From Megalonaias nervosa (taxonomy: Eukaryota > Mollusca > Bivalvia > Unionida > Unionidae), in contig JAECUM010004446.1 of assembly GCA_016617855.1 (NCBI GenBank), positions 31,318-95,317 on the forward strand: a stretch of 64,000 nucleotides of DNA. The letters run 5' to 3'. The first letter of the stretch is position 1. The number at the start of each line of letters is the position of its first letter. Position numbers and translations under genes: made by a program. Below the pieces are notes generated by a model. It was not told where the DNA came from, did no database searches, and saw nothing but the letters and a program-made list of their open reading frames with translations. Shown one piece after another: positions 1 to 12,962 of this stretch.

Positions 1-493
1 ATTAACTCTTTACCTTCTGCTAATGCATATATATGCAATGCTAAAAATAGCATTGTAACCCCAGAGACACATATTACAAGCTGCTAATAATACTCTCTCT
101 GTTCTAGCTGGCTCATACATGTGTAAGGGTTGGGAAACCCCAGCAATGCATATAAATGTTTCATATTAAAGTTTTGCACTGGAAGAAATCGCAAACATCC
201 CATCTTTTTTAACAATATTTAGCCAATGACAATAGTCCTTACATAAAATGATGAAAGTGTTCTATTAGTAGTTTACAGCAGATAAGCAAGAATTTCTTCT
301 GAAAACGAGGTTGATTGTCAAAGTGAAGCAAAATGGCAACATTCATGTATTCCGATGATGATTCCAAAAAAAGTTTTTGAGGGATTTGAAATTGATGACA
401 TTGCAAATGACACTGCCTTTCATGATCTGATAAAGACAATGGATCGGACATTCGTATAAGTCCTGCTTTGACACCTGACATTTCAGATTTATC

Positions 494-1085
494 TTAACTC
501 ATTAACCCCTGGCGCCGCATTTACGCGGCAGGAGGTGGTAGCCTACTTCTGAGCTCTGTAGCATCAAGGTCATGTATGAGACAATAAAGTGGGTGGTATT
601 ATAGAAAGGTGGACAGATGTAGCTTTACGATGATACCAAATAATATGGATGTTCTAGTTGCACTACAAAATACAGAGGGAAAAAATGTAACTTTTTGGAC
701 CCAATTTTTTTCCAGCCGAAATTCGCACAGGTCGGAATCCGATTTTGTGTCCGGATTTTAGACTTTTTGGCCTCAGATCTAAGACAGACCGGTGAACCTT
801 TGCAAAAAGTAGGATAAGATGGGCATTTAGAATAAAGAGTGGTCTCGACACGAAAATGATGGGTCCGTTAAGCAAAATAAAGAAGTCCAACTTTTACCCT
901 TCTGCTCATGCTCAGGCGAAATAGCCAATGAAAAACAATGTTTCTAACACAACTAGGCATTAGGTTAACCTAAAATGTCTTGGAGGTCGATGTATTAGGA
1001 TGTATTCAGAAATAGCCTCCAAAATGAGTTTCCTACTCGCATTTCAGGCGAAAACGACAAAAACCTCCAGGGGTTAATGAGTTAA
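494..1085. mobile_element. piggyBac-type non-autonomous element, family A, copy 1
   Basis: A 592-bp unit flanked by TTAA at both ends, with a perfect 15-bp terminal inverted repeat (CTCATTAACCCCTGG). TTAA target sites are the signature of piggyBac-like transposition. No transposase motif is visible inside. A second copy in opposite orientation lies at 36362-37772 and shares the interior, for example a segment next to a GGTGGTATTATAGAAAGGT motif. The first 14 bp of the terminal repeat are identical to those of the transposase-bearing element at 14480-17073, so that transposase may have moved this one (inference). Confidence 0.85.
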
Positions 1086-1523
1086 AGGTCACAGGCAATA
1101 TTCCAACATTTTTTTTTTTACATCAGATTTGCATTACATGATTAAAAGTAGTTATACTCACACAAAAAGAGCAAACAAATTATCAAGTGTAAAGAAGAAA
1201 TGATGATTTAATTACTCGAAAATAGAAGTATACAACACTGTTAATTCCCCTTAGCTATAATTTCCCACCTATAGAGGACGCCAAGCGGAAATGACATACA
1301 TTTATCCCACAAGAAGAAGTACATGCTTCTTCTAGTCAAAAAATAAGAACACTATAAACTATGGATAGAGAACATTTAGATGAAACTAATGCAAACTAAT
1401 TTACTGTTCAGCCATATATCGATATGCGTGCATGATGCACTAGACTGTGTCACTTTCAAAACTGTTCCATTGTTTCAATTTACTTTGAAAATTCCCGTTA
1501 ATACAGGTAAAAAGCAATCAATG

Positions 1524-1651
1524 CTGGCTTCCCTATGTTGGCCGATTTTATAAAGAAAAAAAGAAAAAGAAATTGGCACATTTCAAAGAATCCGAAGGGA
1601 CCAAACTGGCTTCCTTATGTCGGCTGACTTCATAAGAAAAAATTGGCACAC
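1524..1651. repeat. Two-unit tandem duplication, period 82 bp
   Basis: The motif CTGGCTTCC[C/T]TATGT, followed by GGC[C/T]GA and then AATTGGCACA, occurs at 1524 and again at 1606. It looks like a diverged local duplication with an A-rich middle. Confidence 0.6.
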
Positions 1652-2491
1652 TTAAAAAATAACAAAGTCAGTTTCTGGGGTTCGTTTGCTTTGTAATAAA
1701 ATAACCTTTGTATATGATATCCTGTTGGTAAGTTTAAGCAAGGAGTTTATTGCTCACTGTGAGTTGTGTTTAGTCATCACCCAGGCTTCTATTTGTTTGC
1801 CAAATGTAATCATAATTGATGTTTGCAGGGCAAATAGTATACACAACAATAACGTGCTTTAATAATACTTTTGTAACCCATGCTAGCGAAAAGATTATCA
1901 GTTGCACTCAAGTGAATGTATATTAAAATAATGACTTTTTTTTGCGAGATACCGTCGTATAGTTAACCTGGATACAGTACAATCTTGGTCAGTTTGCACC
2001 TTGTAGCTTATCATGCATGAATGGCAGATGCCTTCAAGCAGTCGGGTGATATTTTCATCTCTTTTACGATTTTTTTTTAATCTGACTTAAGCGATACACA
2101 CTACAGTAAGGATGCATATGCAAGCCGACATCCACTACATATAGAGTTCATGGATATATGTTATTCTTTAATAAATTTCACATGATGAAAAAAGATGGAA
2201 TAAATGATAACAATTCAAGGATAGTTTCTTTCATTTTATTTTCAAATAAGTGTTTGTCAATTTTATTTTACCGTGCAGGGGGGAGGCACATAAATTCAAC
2301 ACAAATTATTTCCTTTCTTAATTGTATGGGATAATGGAGAAAATATGATTGACGATATTGATTGGTAATGACAAGCTATCAATTTACACTTGCACACACT
2401 AGGACAACTTGAAAAATAAAAACGAACAATAAAATTAACTGGTGAGAGCTTCATATTGCAGAAACTAAACAATGACAAAATGCTCAACACT

Positions 2492-2492
<1 letters not shown>

Positions 2493-2537
<45 letters not shown>
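2493..2537. repeat. (CT)n microsatellite
   Basis: About 22 uninterrupted CT dinucleotides. Confidence 0.95.
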
Positions 2538-2539
<2 letters not shown>

Positions 2540-2841
2540 GTGTAACTGAGGGTGTATTATATGCAGCAGTGTTACAACCTAAAGACTAAACTTAAATATA
2601 TTTGTTATAGTATCTTATATACACTACCCTTAGAAAACTGTATACATATTTCGTAGAATATTATGTCAACTATTACTGTTTTATAAATCAATATTGATAA
2701 TTTGACCAGAAGACCTAAATTGAGAATGTCATTGTGCAGATGCATATATTTTTTTAGCATAAAAAATACACATATTTTAATTAGAACGAGCAAGATATGT
2801 CAGTTTGTGTTTTCTCTCAGATATATGTACATTATGAAGTA

Positions 2842-4011
2842 CAGTGTGACCCCGCTATAGCACGCTCCGTTATAACACGAATTCGGATATAACATGGTCG
2901 TGACGTGGCTCCCGAAATTTCATACACATGTATTTTCTCGTACACGAAAAGAAGATTTCTTTCTTAAAAGAATGAAGAAAAAAGCGTATAAAGTTTATCA
3001 TTTTGGGGAAGAGATAGCGTATGAATAATACAAGACGATCATGGCTTGGTACTGACATTTTATATGTATTTTTCTTGAACATGAAAAAAAAAAAGTTTTT
3101 TCTTCTTAAAAGTACGAAAAATAACGTGTAAAAGTTTATTCAGGATAACACAGTGCTTCCCCAAAGTCGCAAACTGCGAATTTTGTTTCTTTATTGGCGG
3201 CCAAATATACCATCTGGCGATTTTGTTTTTGTTGGCGACATTGTAGGCTGTTTAAACTTGTATATACAAACATTGGTTTGAAGTTGAGAAATTCAGAGAC
3301 CCCATGAAACAATCCGTTTATGTTGACATCTAGCATGAGTAGTGTTTGCTGTGAGATATCCGCTTTTTTTCTGTTGTTGACACTTCTGGTAGCGGAGATC
3401 AACTGGATGAGTTATTATCTCATAATCCATCTTTCGTTGGATTTTCGGCCGCTGGCTTGTAATTAATATATTTACATAGACTGACATTTGTAAGTGGATG
3501 GTAAGTAAAATTCATATTCTTTTCACTCAGAATTAAATCCTTCAGAACATTCACAATTTCTGTAGTAACCCTATCATCAGACCAGAACACCTGCGTCTCT
3601 ATCGTCAGTTGATTTTTTTTTCAAATTTAAAAAAAAGATTCAGTGTATGTGATGAGATTTGCGGGTGAGTACACGGTGTTGATACGTTACACATGTATAT
3701 ATAAACAGTATACATGTATATTTACCAATGCGTGATTCTCTGATTAAAGCGAAATTTTATATATGCCTTCTCTGTTCTCACTACAGGTGTATTTCTCATT
3801 TAAAATGCATCGATATAAAATGGTAACTGTGAACATGACGCAAGTATGTTTGCGACCACATTTATTTCCTACTCCCCCCTCACAGCGCAAATGTTTGGGG
3901 TACATGCATCATTTTCTTCAGCTAACTGACCTGTTTGCTTAACACGGTTCGGTCTATAACACAGTCAGGTTCCGTGGCTCCCAACTACCGTGTTATAGCA
4001 GGGTCACACTG
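2842..4011. mobile_element. Tc1/mariner (pogo/Tigger-like) non-autonomous element
   Basis: A 1170-bp unit begins CAGTGTGACCCCGCTATA and ends with its inverted counterpart, flanked by TA on both sides. The TA target and the CAGTG...CACTG ends fit pogo/Tigger-type mariner elements. The terminal repeat is imperfect and has a further inverted stretch inside it (GTTATAACACG on the left, CGTGTTATAG on the right). No DDE transposase is visible, so it is probably a deletion derivative. Confidence 0.75.
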
Positions 4012-4264
4012 TATGACTATTTTCTTTTAAAGAATATCAAGATAGTTTAGTTTGTTTAAATTTAGTGTTTTTCCTAAACCTATCTTACATAGTATCTACT
4101 TGTTGTTTGAAGAAAAACAACTTGTTCAAACAATTGTTAAGTTGGGCCGAATGTCTTTTGAGATGGGCTGAATTGTCTTAATTTCGGCACAATTTGAGCG
4201 AAATTGTCTTTGGGCCAAATTGACTATAATCCGGCATAAATGATATAACTTTCCCATCCCTCAC

Positions 4265-4390
4265 GCTATTCGATCCCAGAGCTTCAATCCACTTTTTTTC
4301 CAGGTAAGCAGGGACTTTTGGAAAAAGAAAGAACCCTTTTATCCCATCATCACTCTTTTGGTTACATCCATATGCAACACAGTGTACCAT
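4265..4390 (-). CDS. THAP-domain protein, first coding exon (partial)
   Basis: The 42-residue start of this reading frame fits the N-terminal half of a THAP zinc finger: Met-Val, Cys4, Cys9, then a Phe-Phe-x-Phe-Pro core and a Lys-Lys-Trp-Ile motif at about residues 32-35. THAP domains bind DNA through a C2CH zinc site and occur in transcription regulators and in P-element-type transposases. The closing Cys-x2-His-Phe part is missing, and a strong splice donor (GTGAGG) directly follows residue 42, which matches the coding similarity stopping there. The open frame runs on to 4178, but that part does not look like THAP and is probably intron. The next exon was not found. It lies about 250 bp from the mariner-like element. 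Host gene or transposase remnant cannot be decided. Confidence 0.6.
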
Positions 4391-5539
4391 ATTTGCTGTA
4401 CAAAAGCATGATTGTAAGACATATCACATAGACATTTATATAGGGAAAGTAAACACTTGAATGGCTAGGTTGAATAGAAGGGATAAATGTATGTCATATC
4501 CGTTTTTGGCACACGGAAACTACTGTTTACGGATATTGCCAAATAATTTTTTCATTTTAAAAAGCGGATTTTTAAGTCTAATTATACATTTTTATAGTGT
4601 GCATACATAACCTAACCTGACAACATGGAGAAACAAAGTTGGGACTGAGAACAAGCTTCCAACAACATTGTGCTTGCCTATGTACAGTACACGGGAGGAG
4701 TAGACAGGCTTGATGAAAATACACCTCTCCCTCGATAACTCGCACACAACAGAGTCCAAAACATAGATTGCACTATAAGAGAGGGCGCAAGTTATTGAGG
4801 TACCTCCATAACAACATGAAATGATGCCATCCTTGATGGACATTGAGAAAACTGCCAGGGGTGATGGATGGCAAATGGTCTGTTTAATGGCTGAATACTC
4901 GTTTTAAAATCACATTGGGAACAACTGTCGATAAAGCACTTTATCTATTGAAGTTAATCATTTTTATGTTAAAAATAAAAAATTATATTTAATTTCAAGA
5001 TGACCAACCAATGAGAGTTTGCTGACATTATTCCAACTGGTTTCAACAATCCTTCACGTGTACATGAACACACTGTGTATTACATCACTGCTTAATGCTA
5101 TTGTTGAGTAGCCTGGTTTCCTACTCCATATGTTCCTTGCTTTGTTCTATACTATTGCAGAATGCATCACAAGGACCATAACAATCAGGGAATCAAGACT
5201 ATTTACTGATTCAAACAACATTCCTTTTCATGAAACAGACTTCAACGTTGAAACTTTTTTTTATTGTTCTGTAAGTACAATATTGACACCATGATTTCAT
5301 TACAATTAATAGTGAAACTTCTCAACCCTGAGGAAATCTCTGAGTGTCAATTGAGTAATTACAAGTTAACTACAAACTCTGAAACTAGCTTCTCATTAAT
5401 AAAACGTATATGTGAACCAGAATTTTATTTCATCAAGTATTCATTTCACTTGGTTGTCTTTCTATCTTTGAACACATTTGTGAATGAGTACGCTAATTTG
5501 AGGTGTAGTTTAATTATATTACATTCACAAAAGAATTAT
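4391..5539. other. Intergenic or intronic DNA, no gene seen
   Basis: No protein-like frame and no terminal-repeat structure recognised. The 117-residue frame at 5264-5617 runs into the SINE tail and looks like chance. Confidence 0.45.
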
Positions 5540-5603
5540 GTTGTTGTTGTTGTGGTGGGGCTTAACACCATTTTTCAGCACACGATAGGCTATACATGGC
5601 GAC
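5540..5603 (-). mobile_element. SINE-I fragment (3' tail only)
   Basis: A 64-bp fragment has a (GTT)n tail followed by the conserved ATTTTTCAGCAC...GATAGGCTATACATGGC block of the SINE-I family. A 12-bp target duplication (CAAAAGAATTAT) flanks it at 5528-5539 and 5604-5615, so this is a real 5'-truncated insertion, not a decayed full copy. Confidence 0.85.
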
Positions 5604-5615
5604 CAAAAGAATTAT

Positions 5616-8600
5616 AATTATCTGATTGATGACTTGAAATGAGTTAACCTGACACTACCAGGGCTGCTAGCTCTTATGCAGGTTGGATTTGCATGAATTT
5701 TAACTTTTCATGTATTCCACCCACTTTACTGATCCAAAAGATGCAATTAACATGGTAATACAAGGTCAGCTTTTAATACATTGAAACAGTACAACAAATA
5801 CTTGTGCAACCAGTATAAAACAAGGTCGGCATTTAATTAGGTTCTCACAGAAACGCTCTGTAAGGGTTTAAATTTCTGTCGATCTATGAAGAGTACATTA
5901 ATTTGGGCAGGTGAACGATTAATTAGATTTATGGGGATCGTGGCGTGTTAAAACACCATAATGAATGGATTTGTAATGCCTGTGTCATGAGAAAAGTGAT
6001 TCTTCATGAAGCATTCATTTATTTAACTGTCAGACAGACTGGAAGGATAGGGTTAACTTTCGATCTTATATCGGAATTGCCAGATTTGAAATTTTCCAGA
6101 ATTAGTTATTTGGGAATCTAGAGGTCATGCTGACTACAATTTTGGCACCTAGTTATAAAAAGCGGGAGAGATATTTAATCCGAATTGGTTACACTGAATA
6201 AAGGGGCATGATTCCCACATGAGATTTCTTGGTTTTAATATGTCCCATCTGAAAAATGTCCGTCTACGCTTTTCTGCAAGAGAAAACAAAGGTAGAAGAC
6301 TCCGAGGTCGAATTTAGAAGAAATTCTCTCATAAAATAATTATCCAAGGGATCGGACGTCTGGAAAGTCGACAGGCACGATTTTGGCGGTAGAAGCAAGC
6401 AAAGCTTGAAAGCAAGGTATTTTGCGCCAGTCTCATGTAATTCATTGATATCAATATAACGATTTGTTTGATTCATTTGCTTATATTTGCATGAATTTAT
6501 TTGTTTAGATTCATAGATCAATTTTCTTGATATGAATACAACTGTGCGAGTTCATCTATATGAATCCATACAATGATATTCTTTATATAAGCTTGACGAA
6601 TTGTCTGAATGTGTCATCTTGATTGCTATTGGAAAATATGTATCAAAGAATTTCATGCCTTACTTTAGTTGATAAGAGTTACGAGAATCCATGTGAATTC
6701 ATCGACCTTAGATGATTTCATGTATGATAAAGACTTGAGCGCATATTGACTGAAATTAACATTGCTAAACCATGAAGTGAGATTTCATATATGATAAAGA
6801 CTTGAATGTGTGTATTCGCTAGAATTAATGTAGTTAAGCCATGTAATGAATTTCATTCATTCATTTCTGTAATTGAGACAAGAACAGAACTGTTATGTCT
6901 CAGGTGATAATAATGTGAGTCAGGTTGAAATGTTAGGAAGTACATTAATCTTATGAAACTAGGTTTGTTTATGGTCTGCCATGTTTAGCTTGACCAGAAA
7001 GCCTTTGGTATCTGTTTGAATTCCGATAGAATGATATCTGACATAACGAGAGGGGAGTAGTGATCTATTCCCAGTAGGATATCTGACAGAAGATTTAGGT
7101 TGCTTCTTTGTTTATTTTTGGAAGCTGAAATAGATCCACTCGACGTATCCATGTATCTACCTATCGAAGTATTTACATATCACGTACTTACATATCCACC
7201 TACCCACACAAAGTTCAAGGGCAGAAAGAGGCAAGACAACAGAGAGTTTGGAGAAAGGAAAAGTGGAAAGGACCAATAGGAACAGTCACAGTGAAGTTGG
7301 AATGAACCGGAAATGATCAGGTTATGAAGTTGTACAAGGCAATAACTTCGATTGTTCACTCGATTCTATGATGAGTTAATTCTATCATTTAAAACAGATC
7401 AACTATTTATATAAGTACATTTGTGTTTTGAAATTTGGTGAATGATTTATTTCAAAAAGAAGTGTATCTTCCTAATGTAATGCATTACGACGGTTGTTTA
7501 TGTAATTGATTAAATTGTTATTTCATGTACGGGGGCTCATGTCATTCTGTTTTATATATCTGCTCAGATCTCTATCTATTCCACCTATAAGTTTCACACT
7601 TTATATTGATATTTACTCGATAACGGCAATAACACAGAAGGCGATCACCCTCTAGATAACGATAACCAAATTTCCACTACAACCCACCCCCAACAAAGTG
7701 GGGGCTACGTAGCACACTCGTGGACATAGCTGTTATGGTAGATTGGCATATTTCACTTTTGAATACAACTGGGCACATTGTATTTACAATCATTACACTT
7801 AACCCAAACTAAAAGATAGAATTAATACTCAAATTTCAATTGATAAAAAAACAACAAATTTATTTGGTATTTATTTATAAAATTGATGCCTCAAGTAGGT
7901 GTTAGTGACACTTCCATTGATCGAAATTTCATTGCATACTGTTATTTATGGTGTACCAAGAATGTTGTTTGGAAAGAAATATAACAAAATACATGACTTC
8001 TTATTAAAAGTTGACAAGTTCATAACGCCGACTCACATTTCCAAATCATATCAACCGATTTCAACGATAGAACGAGCGATATATCAAGGTTTCAGTTACC
8101 AATTTTTGTTGTGATTTTTTTAATTTTAAAAAAATAGGTGTTAATTGTTTGGTACTTTCCAGTAAAGAAAAAAAGAAAGGGATTCATGATTGACCACACA
8201 TTATAAGCAGGTTCGCGAATTATCAGGGCACGAGTTATCGAGAGAGTGGTGTACCAGGTCAAATTGTTCCAAGAAGTCCAATGTGGTGGTATAGAAAAGT
8301 AGAAGCAAGTTGTGGGAGCAGTCATCATACAATGCATATGTTACTGTAGGGATGTTCATTGATCATAATCCTCCTAATATACCAAAACGGGACTTGCTTT
8401 CATTTTGTCTCAACGTTACGCCACATTCAGATCCAAATGGCCTTTCAAGTATTCCAAATGTGAAAGCAACATTGACAACAGACTTAATGACAAAGGCCAC
8501 TATTGTCCACAAGTGCAGGTAGACCAGACAGAAACATCGCAGCCATATGGCAAGCCAGTCTGGTACCTTAATGAAAGATAACCCTTACAAAAAAACCAAA

Positions 8601-10044
8601 TCAACAATGGCTTATAAGAAGTGTGATGCTCCCGTGTGCTGCTCACAGCACCTGCTTCCATGACTACCACACAAAAGTATACTTCTGGCAATGCCTGTAA
8701 AGCCTGTACAGGTGTGCATGTACAGGTAAATAGTGTGATTGCCAAAGAAATGTTGTGGACTTGTGCTACATTAATGTGGTACAAAGAAAGACAAAACAGG
8801 TGTTTTAATTCCATAAAATTGAAGATAAAACGTATACTTTTAGTTTTTCAACACCTGTAGCTCTATCATTACACACCTGTGGATTTACTGGAAAGGTGAG
8901 ATCACACTGCATTTATTCAAGCCATGATTTGCAAAACACCACTAAGGATCCAAAACAAACCAAATATTACTCCTTAAACACTTTATTTAACACTTTATAG
9001 ACAATAGTGATATTTACCTTGAATTTACCTTCTGATTTAACTGTATAATCACCCCTGGGAGACTAAACTTACAGTAACACATGAGGAGTAAATTCACTTC
9101 TCATCTGTTTTTGAGTGTATATTCTGAGACCTGGTACAATGTGTGTATTCCTATCACCAGAAATAATTATTTTAAAGCCACCATTTACGAAACATTCTCA
9201 AAGCTACTTTGTGTTAAATGGCTGTCTTTCCATTAAGTCCTACAACCCCTGCTGTGTTGTAGGTCGCCATCTGTCTAAATAACGGCATTGTGCAGCATGT
9301 TCCAAGGTCGACTAATATCGCAGCAAGAAGTCAAATTTCAGGAATATCTCAAACACGCGGCAGATCATATTAATGTTTATCTACAAATTAAAATCATCTT
9401 GCATTAGTTGGACATTACTTACTATGATGCCATTTTTCTAATAAATTCAAATTCCGACAGAAGCAAATGAACGTATTTTCAAGTCACAATGACCTACAAT
9501 GCAGCTGGCTGAATGCAATGGAAGCCAGGCAGGACTATCTTTCCCTTTCAGTTACTTGGTGGTCAAAGAGTTAATATTACCAAATGGACTGGTAAAAGTG
9601 ATGAAAAAGTAGAACCACCTAAATACTGTTGGCAGAAGATCAACTTTAATATATTATTTTCAGCTAATACAGATACAATTTAGTTTTTACAGTAGATTCT
9701 TTCAACCCACATGACAACTGTTAGAGAATGTCCAGAGAACCTTGTTTATCAGTTTATCTACAGATTTGTTCATCTTTACCCAATTACCCTTTTTAAGAAG
9801 TCAACATGAAAAAATAAAACATTTTATCACCGAAGAACATGAACAAATGTGTAAAGGGTTCAGCTATTAAGCCAATAATAAAACTACTGGAAATATTTCC
9901 ATTACTGCACTCTATCTTCTGCAACCAAAACTAAGCTAACTACTGTATAATAGATAGCCTCCAGTTTTGTATGTCAGGTTGTTTCTTTATCTACGTGGAA
10001 TTTCTTCTTATTCATACCCTATTTTGCATCGTGTAACTTATATA
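5616..10044. other. Long stretch without recognisable genes
   Basis: Many short frames occur on both strands, but none shows family motifs or good splice context. Contains a 67-bp tandem duplication (6712-6848). The 71-residue plus frame at 7899-8114 and the 104-residue minus frame at 8500-8814 resemble nothing I know. Confidence 0.45.
6712..6848. repeat. Two-unit tandem duplication, period 67 bp
   Basis: The motif GATTTCAT[G/A]TATGATAAAGACTTGA starts at 6714 and again at 6781. Each unit continues with a diverged GAATTAA...AA[A/G]CCATG segment. Confidence 0.65.
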
Positions 10045-12962
10045 CAGGGTTCCTGCCACAAAGTTAGAAAAAGATTTAAGACCTTTTCCATACTTTTTCC
10101 AGACCAAAAAATAAAAATTTCCAGACCTAGCCATGTGACAAGTTTATTAACCTAATCGGTAATGATAGCAACTGGGGATGAAATTTTTAGAATTTTATAA
10201 TAAAAGATAAAAATGGAATGTTTCCTGCATAATTTGAGTGTGCTGAATCTAAAACTGAACTCATCTTCAAGATATCTTTTCTGATAAATTCACAGGAAGC
10301 ACTGAAACATATACACCATCCACCATTTTTAATATCTTTCTTGGTCACTTGCAAAATCTTGACCTCATGTTATTTCAAGCTGAGATTTGTGTATTTCTTA
10401 CACATGGGTATATAGAAATGTTGGGTGAACATTCAGCTATAAAAATAGACTTTTCCTGTGTTCCAGTTATCTCAGAAGCCTTTCAGTGCATTGTTATCAA
10501 GTGGACCCCCACCATGTTTATATGAAATACTGTATTCTTTAGTCATATACATGTTGAAATCATATGTTGCTCTTAAAATTTAAAGTTTTACGCATAATTT
10601 GTGTGAGAGAATTCAAAACTGAACCCATCTTTATGATATTGTTTCAAATAAATTCACACCATCGGTCCAAACACATGCACCAGGTAGATTAATCCTCAAC
10701 GAGTCAGCAAACACCAGTCAAAATTGTGTGGCCTTCTCCCGCGAACTTATCAGCTATCATAGCTACCAACCCTCCAGGCTCGCAATTAGTGAAAATAGGG
10801 ATAAAAATTAATGAATTTTGACATGAATTCGTGAAGCGATCTTCGAGTCCGGGAGTACTATTTGTCCGAACAAATGTTTAACATGGGATCCAGCTGATAA
10901 AGGTAGATTGTGTTCAACAAAAACACTCACAATATTTCAGAGTTGGTAGCTTGCAGGCCTTCCGTCAATGGCTTAAAATATTCCAGAGCTGAAATCTGCC
11001 GAATTCTTAATTTTCCCAACCTCTATGTGCTCTTTGTTAACAATGTGCTTCCTCACATCACAGGGGTTCATTACAAAGAAAATTACGAGTATCCGTCCAT
11101 GAATCAAGGGATGGGGGGGTCTAACCTGTAACAATACAGGTTAGACCCCCCCATCCCTTGATTCATAGACGGAATACTCCTAATTTTCTTTGTAATGAAC
11201 CCCTGTGCTAACATCATCTCTGCCACCATGCCCAATGCTAAAATTTGTGGTACACTGTGTGCAAAAAGCATGATGTATATCGGTGTTTGATGGCTGAATG
11301 CACTGCCAATTTTTGGTATATTCCAAACTAAGCTTCACTTTTTGTGCAATACATTCCTTTTACCTTGGTGGTGAAGACATTTTCAAATATCGATGCTGAA
11401 CGGTAATTCAAATCACTGTTGGCGATGCATGCGCGGAGTAAAATTCTGGTTAGGCCCCAGTTTCTCTCAAAAGCATTTGTAAAACTACTCTTATACATAT
11501 AGATTAAAATATGATAAAATGCTTGCTACCGGGCCAACTGTATCAATCGGCTATAGTTCTACTAATATCGCGACCAGCAATACCGGACCATTTCGGCAAC
11601 TGCCGATATCACGACTAGCACTTAATGGGAAATCGGTTATTTTATTAAAGATTTAAAATAATTGAGAATTTGTGATTTTTGTTGCATGTGGTGTGAATCC
11701 GTAAATCGCTGAAAAAGTCATGAAATTCATGCCAAATTTGTGAGGGTTGGCAGCTATGTGTTCATGTACCTGTGATCAATCAACATGTCTGCTGTAGCTA
11801 GTCAATTATTCTGGTGTACATGGGTGGGAAGAAATGTAAAACCTCATTTTTTTTCTTCATTACATCTTCAATTTTATGTATCCCCATTAAGACCACTGAT
11901 AAATACCACGAGCAATGTTACCACTATACCACATACAGGTAACAATATGAAACTGACACCTGTAGTGGTAAGATTGACAACAAAGAGGTTACTCCAAACT
12001 GTTTAAAAGTGTCGACTCGCAGAGCGATTATAATTTGACTCGCAGAGCGAATATAATTGAATCAGTGAGGAATACCATAAAACCCACAAAAGCTGCAATA
12101 AAATCTATGATGGACTTTCACTAGATTGAGTGGATTTCCACTAGAGTTAAAGGAACTCCACCAGATTGAGTGGACATCCACTACTTATAGTGGGCACATA
12201 AAATCCATTGTCACTCTGTCCACATCCATTGGATAGAGTGGGAAATCCATAATAAACATTATGTGTACTATACCTAACACAGGATTTTTTTTCATTTCAA
12301 ACAGTTCTGATAATTCCTGGATTGATCCTAAATCCAAATCTTGCACTAGTGCCTTTCTAAAATACTGTTATGATAATGGATTGATCAATCTAAAGAATAA
12401 ATGTAATTAGAGTTATCAAAGGACGAAAGTTCTTTCAGGATGCTTATTCCTTTTTCTGACTCATAGTTCTGACAACAAGTGGACTTCTGATCTTGCACAT
12501 CTATGGGAAACACTGCAGGTTACGGAATTTATTTAAAATAGATAGTCTGAATGACTATAAAAGAAAAATAATTCAACTAAAACATATTCAAACAAATCTG
12601 TCTTACATTTTATTCATTTAACATACCTAATCAGACATTATATCAGTAGTTTTTGATCTGGACAAGTACTCTCCAAAGTCATGTTTCCAAGGAAAAATAC
12701 TTACAAAAATTTAAATAAAAATCAAACCCTGGAAAATCTATCTATATTTAAATGAATGTTTTTCTCTAAAAAAAAATATATTAGAACAATACAGCTACAC
12801 TTTAATGAAAAGGTCAAACATTATTTATACAATCAAAAAATGCACTACCAACACAACCCAATATTTAGGTTTCCTTCAGTTTTTTTTAAGGCTTTTTAGG
12901 TTTCAAAGGTCAAAATGAAATTTTAGGTTTGTTGCGGTTTTTAAGGTCAACTTCTAACCCTG
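10045..12962. mobile_element. Possible hAT-like element (weak ends)
   Basis: Left end CAGGGTTCC and right end TAACCCTG form a short (about 7 bp) inverted repeat. The flanking octamers CTTATATA and CTTAAATA match at 7 of 8 positions, as expected for a hAT target duplication. Subterminal sequence on both sides is rich in AAGACCTTTT/CCAGACC- and GGTCAA-type runs, common in hAT derivatives. Inside is a diverged direct repeat (about 10226-10320 and 10590-10690, sharing the order AAAACTGAAC-CATCTT-AAATTCAC) and the palindrome at 11059-11207. No transposase was found. Confidence 0.3.
11059..11207. repeat. Near-perfect palindrome, about 72-bp arms, 4-base loop
   Basis: The left arm (11059-11130) and right arm (11135-11207) are reverse complements except for two substitutions and one single-base indel, around a loop ACAA. 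The arms run from CACAGGGGTTCATTACA to ACCTGTA. So little divergence implies a recent origin or ongoing arm-to-arm correction. Transcribed RNA would fold into one long hairpin. Confidence 0.95.

Larger units (their letters stand above)
1086..2841. other. Intergenic or intronic DNA, no gene seen
   Basis: No open frame here resembles a known protein. It holds an 82-bp tandem duplication near 1.5 kb and a CT microsatellite near 2.5 kb, listed separately. The first 493 bases of the window are similar: TTAACTCTTTACCTTCT at base 3 looks like a TTAA-type transposon end, but no partner end was found. Confidence 0.5.

Noticed and set aside
663..890. Peptide similar between both family A copies (Leu-Leu-Asn-Gly-Pro...Ser-Arg-Pro-Leu-Phe)
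   Set aside because: The two copies are similar at DNA level throughout, so the shared peptide is expected. No transposase motif and different frame ends.
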